A DNA stretch of 64,000 nt, from IMG/VR virus record IMGVR_UViG_3300031857_000143, positions 1 to 64,000 of that record. One strand, 5' to 3'. Position 1 is the first letter of the stretch, and each line of letters opens with the position of its first letter. A program made the position numbers and the translations under genes. This DNA is from a virus. This document shows positions 62,501 to 64,000 of this stretch, one piece after another. The notes under the pieces are model-generated. The model saw nothing but the letters and a program-made list of their open reading frames with translations, was not told the origin of the DNA and did no database searches.

Positions 62501-62523
62501 GAAAAAGCCCGCCAAGGCGGGCT
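62501..62523 (-). terminator. Rho-independent terminator of the tmRNA gene
   Basis: On the minus strand AGCCCGCC-TT-GGCGGGCT (62523-62506) is followed by TTTTT down to 62501. It is a strong, compact stem, placed just after the tmRNA coding piece and before the TctC-like gene. Confidence 0.92.
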
Positions 62524-62564
62524 GGTGTTTTCTGTTTCTTGGTATGTCCTACCTCAGCAAGCCG

Positions 62565-62597
62565 TCAAGCGGCCAATGCGTAAACGTCGTCGTTGGC
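62565..62597 (-). other. tmRNA tag reading frame
   Basis: Resume codon GCC at 62597, tag ANDDVYALAA, stop TGA at 62567-62565. The stop lies in a small hairpin (GCCG/CGGC), as in tmRNA helix 5. Confidence 0.92.
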
Positions 62598-62599
62598 GT

Positions 62600-62770
62600 T
62601 TATGGTTTTTCGCTGATTACGTCAGTCGACTCTCGTGTTGTCTGCTCACTTACTCTTTGCACAATCGATCCTGGTTCGGCCCCATCAACAGAAGACTTGA
62701 TCTTGAGATGTTCTGGACACATACCCCAGCCTACGATACGTTGCCAATCGCGTTCGGTATATAGTTCCAT
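62600..62770 (-). CDS. Possible 56-residue ORF inside the tmRNA intervening segment
   Basis: An ATG at 62770 with a good ribosome site (AGAGAGG, eight bases away) opens 56 codons starting MELYTERDWQRIVGWGMCPE. The frame covers the segment between the tmRNA halves and then runs through the 5' half, stopping two bases before the tag. Its first ~30 residues look protein-like; the rest must also serve as RNA. It may be a real overlapping gene or chance. Confidence 0.3.
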   Translation of the reverse strand: MELYTERDWQRIVGWGMCPEHLKIKSSVDGAEPGSIVQRVSEQTTRESTDVISEKP

Positions 62771-62864
62771 GTCAAATCCTCTCTTGGTGGAGCCGGCGGG
62801 TGCTGCCCCCGCGTCTTGCACATTTTTCGGCTTGCTTCATACAACAATATCACTACTGTACTAC

Positions 62865-63029
62865 TTATTGCGGAACCAGTCGAGGCAGATAGGGAATCGA
62901 TCTTGGTCCATACAACTCCTGCAATCGGTGCCGGGCTTCTTCGGCAGTTTCGGCCCCTATGCGCACGGTACGTTCTTGTGTTCCGGGTCCGGGATCTCTC
63001 ACAGTGGCTTCCCATAATTTCATAGCCAT
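62865..63029 (-). CDS. Small phage protein (54 aa) upstream of the tmRNA
   Basis: ATG 63029 (or ATG 63023) gives 54 residues: MAMKLWEATVRDPGPGTQER, VRIGAETAEEARHRLQELYG and a basic end PYLPRLVPQ. The strand-strand-helix layout with VR..A....EAR..L...YG is typical of small single-domain phage proteins. It starts two bases after the metallophosphoesterase stop and ends one base before the estimated tmRNA start, so the three are probably one transcript from which tmRNA is processed. Function unknown. Confidence 0.65.
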   Translation of the reverse strand: MAMKLWEATVRDPGPGTQERTVRIGAETAEEARHRLQELYGPRSIPYLPRLVPQ

Positions 63030-63031
63030 AT

Positions 63032-63637
63032 TTAATCCACTATGGGTCCATTACCGTTATTAAATCCAACCACGCCGCCCTCCTCTTTGATGCGTTTGAC
63101 AACGTCTTCGAATAAGATAGGTGCAAAGTCCGGAGTCTGTTCCACACACACGCAATGATACCGTGTGTCAATTTCCGCACCATACAATACTTCGCCTGTG
63201 CGAGCATCTACACCACGAGGCCGCCTCACACGCTGATAGTGCAAGTGCCCGTGTATGTTCACACCAAAGCGGCCCAATGACGCTTCGTGAACTGGAATGT
63301 GGCTCAGGATCATGCCATTCATCACATGATAGGCCCTTAGTTCACGGAAGTATTGATTGTATTCGGTGTCACGGAAGATGTCGTGGTTACCACGGATCAG
63401 GACCTTGTCACCATTGAGCCTGCCTAAAGTCTTCAAGGCTTTACGGTTGATTACCGCATCGCCCAAGTGATATACTTTATCGTTGGGTCGAACTCGTTCG
63501 TTCCAGGCCTTGACCATGTCTTCGTCCATCTCTACAGGATCGTTCCAAGGACGTAGTTTGGTTCCATCGTCGCGGGTAAAGCGGCACACGCCAGCGTGAC
63601 CAAAGTGCGTGTCGCTAACTAAAAATACGCTAGGCAT
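63032..63637 (-). CDS. Calcineurin-like metallophosphoesterase
   Basis: The 201-residue protein has all metal motifs: VSDTHFGHAG (DxH, Asp 9), VYHLGDAVI (GD), LIRGNHDIFRD (GNHD), MILSHIPVHEA (His) and NIHGHLHYQR (GHxH). It matches the small phosphoesterases of phages that may act on nucleotides, phosphodiesters or polynucleotide ends. The length is normal for the family. A ribosome site AAAGGAG lies 6-7 bases ahead of the ATG. It follows the 53-residue gene. Confidence 0.88.
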   Translation of the reverse strand: MPSVFLVSDTHFGHAGVCRFTRDDGTKLRPWNDPVEMDEDMVKAWNERVRPNDKVYHLGDAVINRKALKTLGRLNGDKVLIRGNHDIFRDTEYNQYFRELRAYHVMNGMILSHIPVHEASLGRFGVNIHGHLHYQRVRRPRGVDARTGEVLYGAEIDTRYHCVCVEQTPDFAPILFEDVVKRIKEEGGVVGFNNGNGPIVD

Positions 63638-63658
63638 AATGTGCTCCTTTCATGTTAG

Positions 63659-63820
63659 TTAATGAACTGCGTTTTTTACTTCGCATTCTACCACCCAGTT
63701 TTCAAACTGAGTAGCACCCGATACATCTACGCCCAACCCCACTGCTTCATGTACAAAATGTTTTAGCAACGCATTGTACAATTCATCAGGCATGGTATCC
63801 TTGCTAAATTGAATTTTCAA
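63659..63820 (-). CDS. Small phage protein (53 aa), TTG start
   Basis: The start TTG at 63820 has a strong ribosome site AGGAG(T) five bases ahead. The 53 residues read MKIQFSKDTMPDELYNALLK, HFVHEAVGLGVDVSGATQFE and NWVVECEVKNAVH. It looks like a compact alpha/beta domain and is a plausible gene despite its size; the rare start codon hides it from ATG-only searches. It overlaps the upstream partial gene by 17 bases. Confidence 0.7.
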   Translation of the reverse strand: MKIQFSKDTMPDELYNALLKHFVHEAVGLGVDVSGATQFENWVVECEVKNAVH

Positions 63821-64000
63821 TCTGTACTCCTAAATATTTTCTTTGAAACTTTAGATGACCTTTCATGGCCGCGGCACAGGGAAACTGCTCATCTTTTTTA
63901 AATTTCACACCGTTTAACTTAAACGGCTTTAGCACACGATCACCGTTCCACCATCTACGTTGAACTTGAATATATCCTTGTTGTTCCAACTGCTCACGAA
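63804..64000 (-). CDS. Hypothetical protein, truncated by the window edge
   Basis: The frame is open to base 64000; at least 64 residues are visible. They read EQQGYIQVQRRWWNGDRVLK, LNGVKFKKDEQFPCAAAMKG and KFQRKYLGVQIENSI. A TTG at 63989 could be a start, but codons continue upstream in frame. Basic and Trp-rich; no family is recognised. Confidence 0.5.
   Translation of the reverse strand, partial: REQLEQQGYIQVQRRWWNGDRVLKPFKLNGVKFKKDEQFPCAAAMKGHLKFQRKYLGVQIENSI

Larger units (their letters stand above)
62536..62864 (-). ncRNA. ssrA: tmRNA, circularly permuted two-piece form
   Basis: tmRNA frees stalled ribosomes and tags the unfinished protein for proteolysis. Here the 3' (acceptor) half comes first on the minus strand: T-arm GCGGG/CCCGC with loop GGCAGCA (62812-62796), acceptor strand CGGCTCC and encoded ACCA ending at 62785. 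After a ~100-base intervening segment comes the 5' half, starting GGGGCCGAACCAGGATCGAT at 62683. GGGGCCG pairs with CGGCTCC over seven pairs, with G3.U, the alanine identity pair. The tag frame GCC AAC GAC GAC... at 62597-62565 encodes ANDDVYALAA-stop, close to E. coli ANDENYALAA. TTGTGCA after the 5' end can pair with TGTGCAA before the T-arm, as helix 2. The exact outer ends are estimated. SmpB would come from the host or elsewhere in the genome. Confidence 0.93.

Noticed and set aside
62785-62815. tmRNA 3' end as a prophage attachment site
   Set aside because: Both halves and the tag are present, so this is a whole gene and not an att remnant. No integrase is in the window.
62951-62957. 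A second GGGGCCGAA (minus strand) that could be the tmRNA 5' end in a normal, unpermuted order
   Set aside because: It lies inside the 54-residue gene and lacks the following C.GGATCGA; no tag frame follows before the T-arm. The copy at 62683 has both.
62496-63017. 173-codon open frame on the plus strand
   Set aside because: It is antisense to the tmRNA, its terminator and the 54-residue gene. The RNA features explain the sequence, and no ribosome site or family-like motif is seen.

Overview
The window is a piece of a large T4-like, contractile-tailed phage (Caudoviricetes, myovirus). Baseplate genes (gp48-like, gp53, gp5, gp25 and gp6 types) lie in the order seen in cyanophage- and pelagiphage-type relatives of T4. 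T4-type late promoter sequence, ThyX, a MoxR/VWA pair and many small overlapping genes fit that picture. Genes are packed with 1-50 nt overlaps. No integrase, tRNA gene or CRISPR array was seen. The host cannot be read directly. A two-piece (permuted) tmRNA and a Bug/TctC-type binding protein would both suit a proteobacterial, perhaps betaproteobacterial, host; this is inference.

Positions 1-29990 (+) hold the structural module: a 5'-truncated tail-tube-cap-type protein with acidic repeats, gp53, a hub-like protein, the gp5-like spike, gp25, gp6, a 4780-residue giant protein with a seven-unit FG-GAP propeller and CBM-like modules, a 49-residue protein, and three virion or fibre proteins. A strong terminator follows at about 30013.

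Positions 30067-45744 (+) form one long accessory operon. It holds GT-A-type glycosyltransferases, an amidinotransferase-fold enzyme, 'TEK-motif' glycosyltransferase-like proteins, five paralogous radical SAM proteins with a cysteine-rich SPASM-like region in front of the core, an unknown 361-residue protein, a 33-residue basic peptide, a NodU/CmcH-type carbamoyltransferase and a DUF2061 membrane protein. Positions 45735-52606 continue the theme on both strands: a second amidinotransferase, two more TEK proteins, a repeat-containing glycosyltransferase-like protein, a DegT-type aminotransferase and an NAD-dependent epimerase. Together these look like a pathway that builds and decorates an unusual sugar or peptide-derived group on the virion or the host surface. 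The product is unknown.

Positions 52606-64000 (-) are probably expressed early. They include ThyX, several small conserved phage proteins, a DUF2201 metallopeptidase/VWA protein and its MoxR AAA+ partner, an SGNH hydrolase, a PP-loop enzyme, a 2OG-Fe(II) oxygenase, a secreted TctC-like binding protein and a metallophosphoesterase. Four related promoters, each with the minus-strand sequence GGTTGACCA at -35, serve this region. The most striking item is a circularly permuted, two-piece tmRNA gene at about 62536-62864 (-) with the proteolysis tag ANDDVYALAA and its own terminator.
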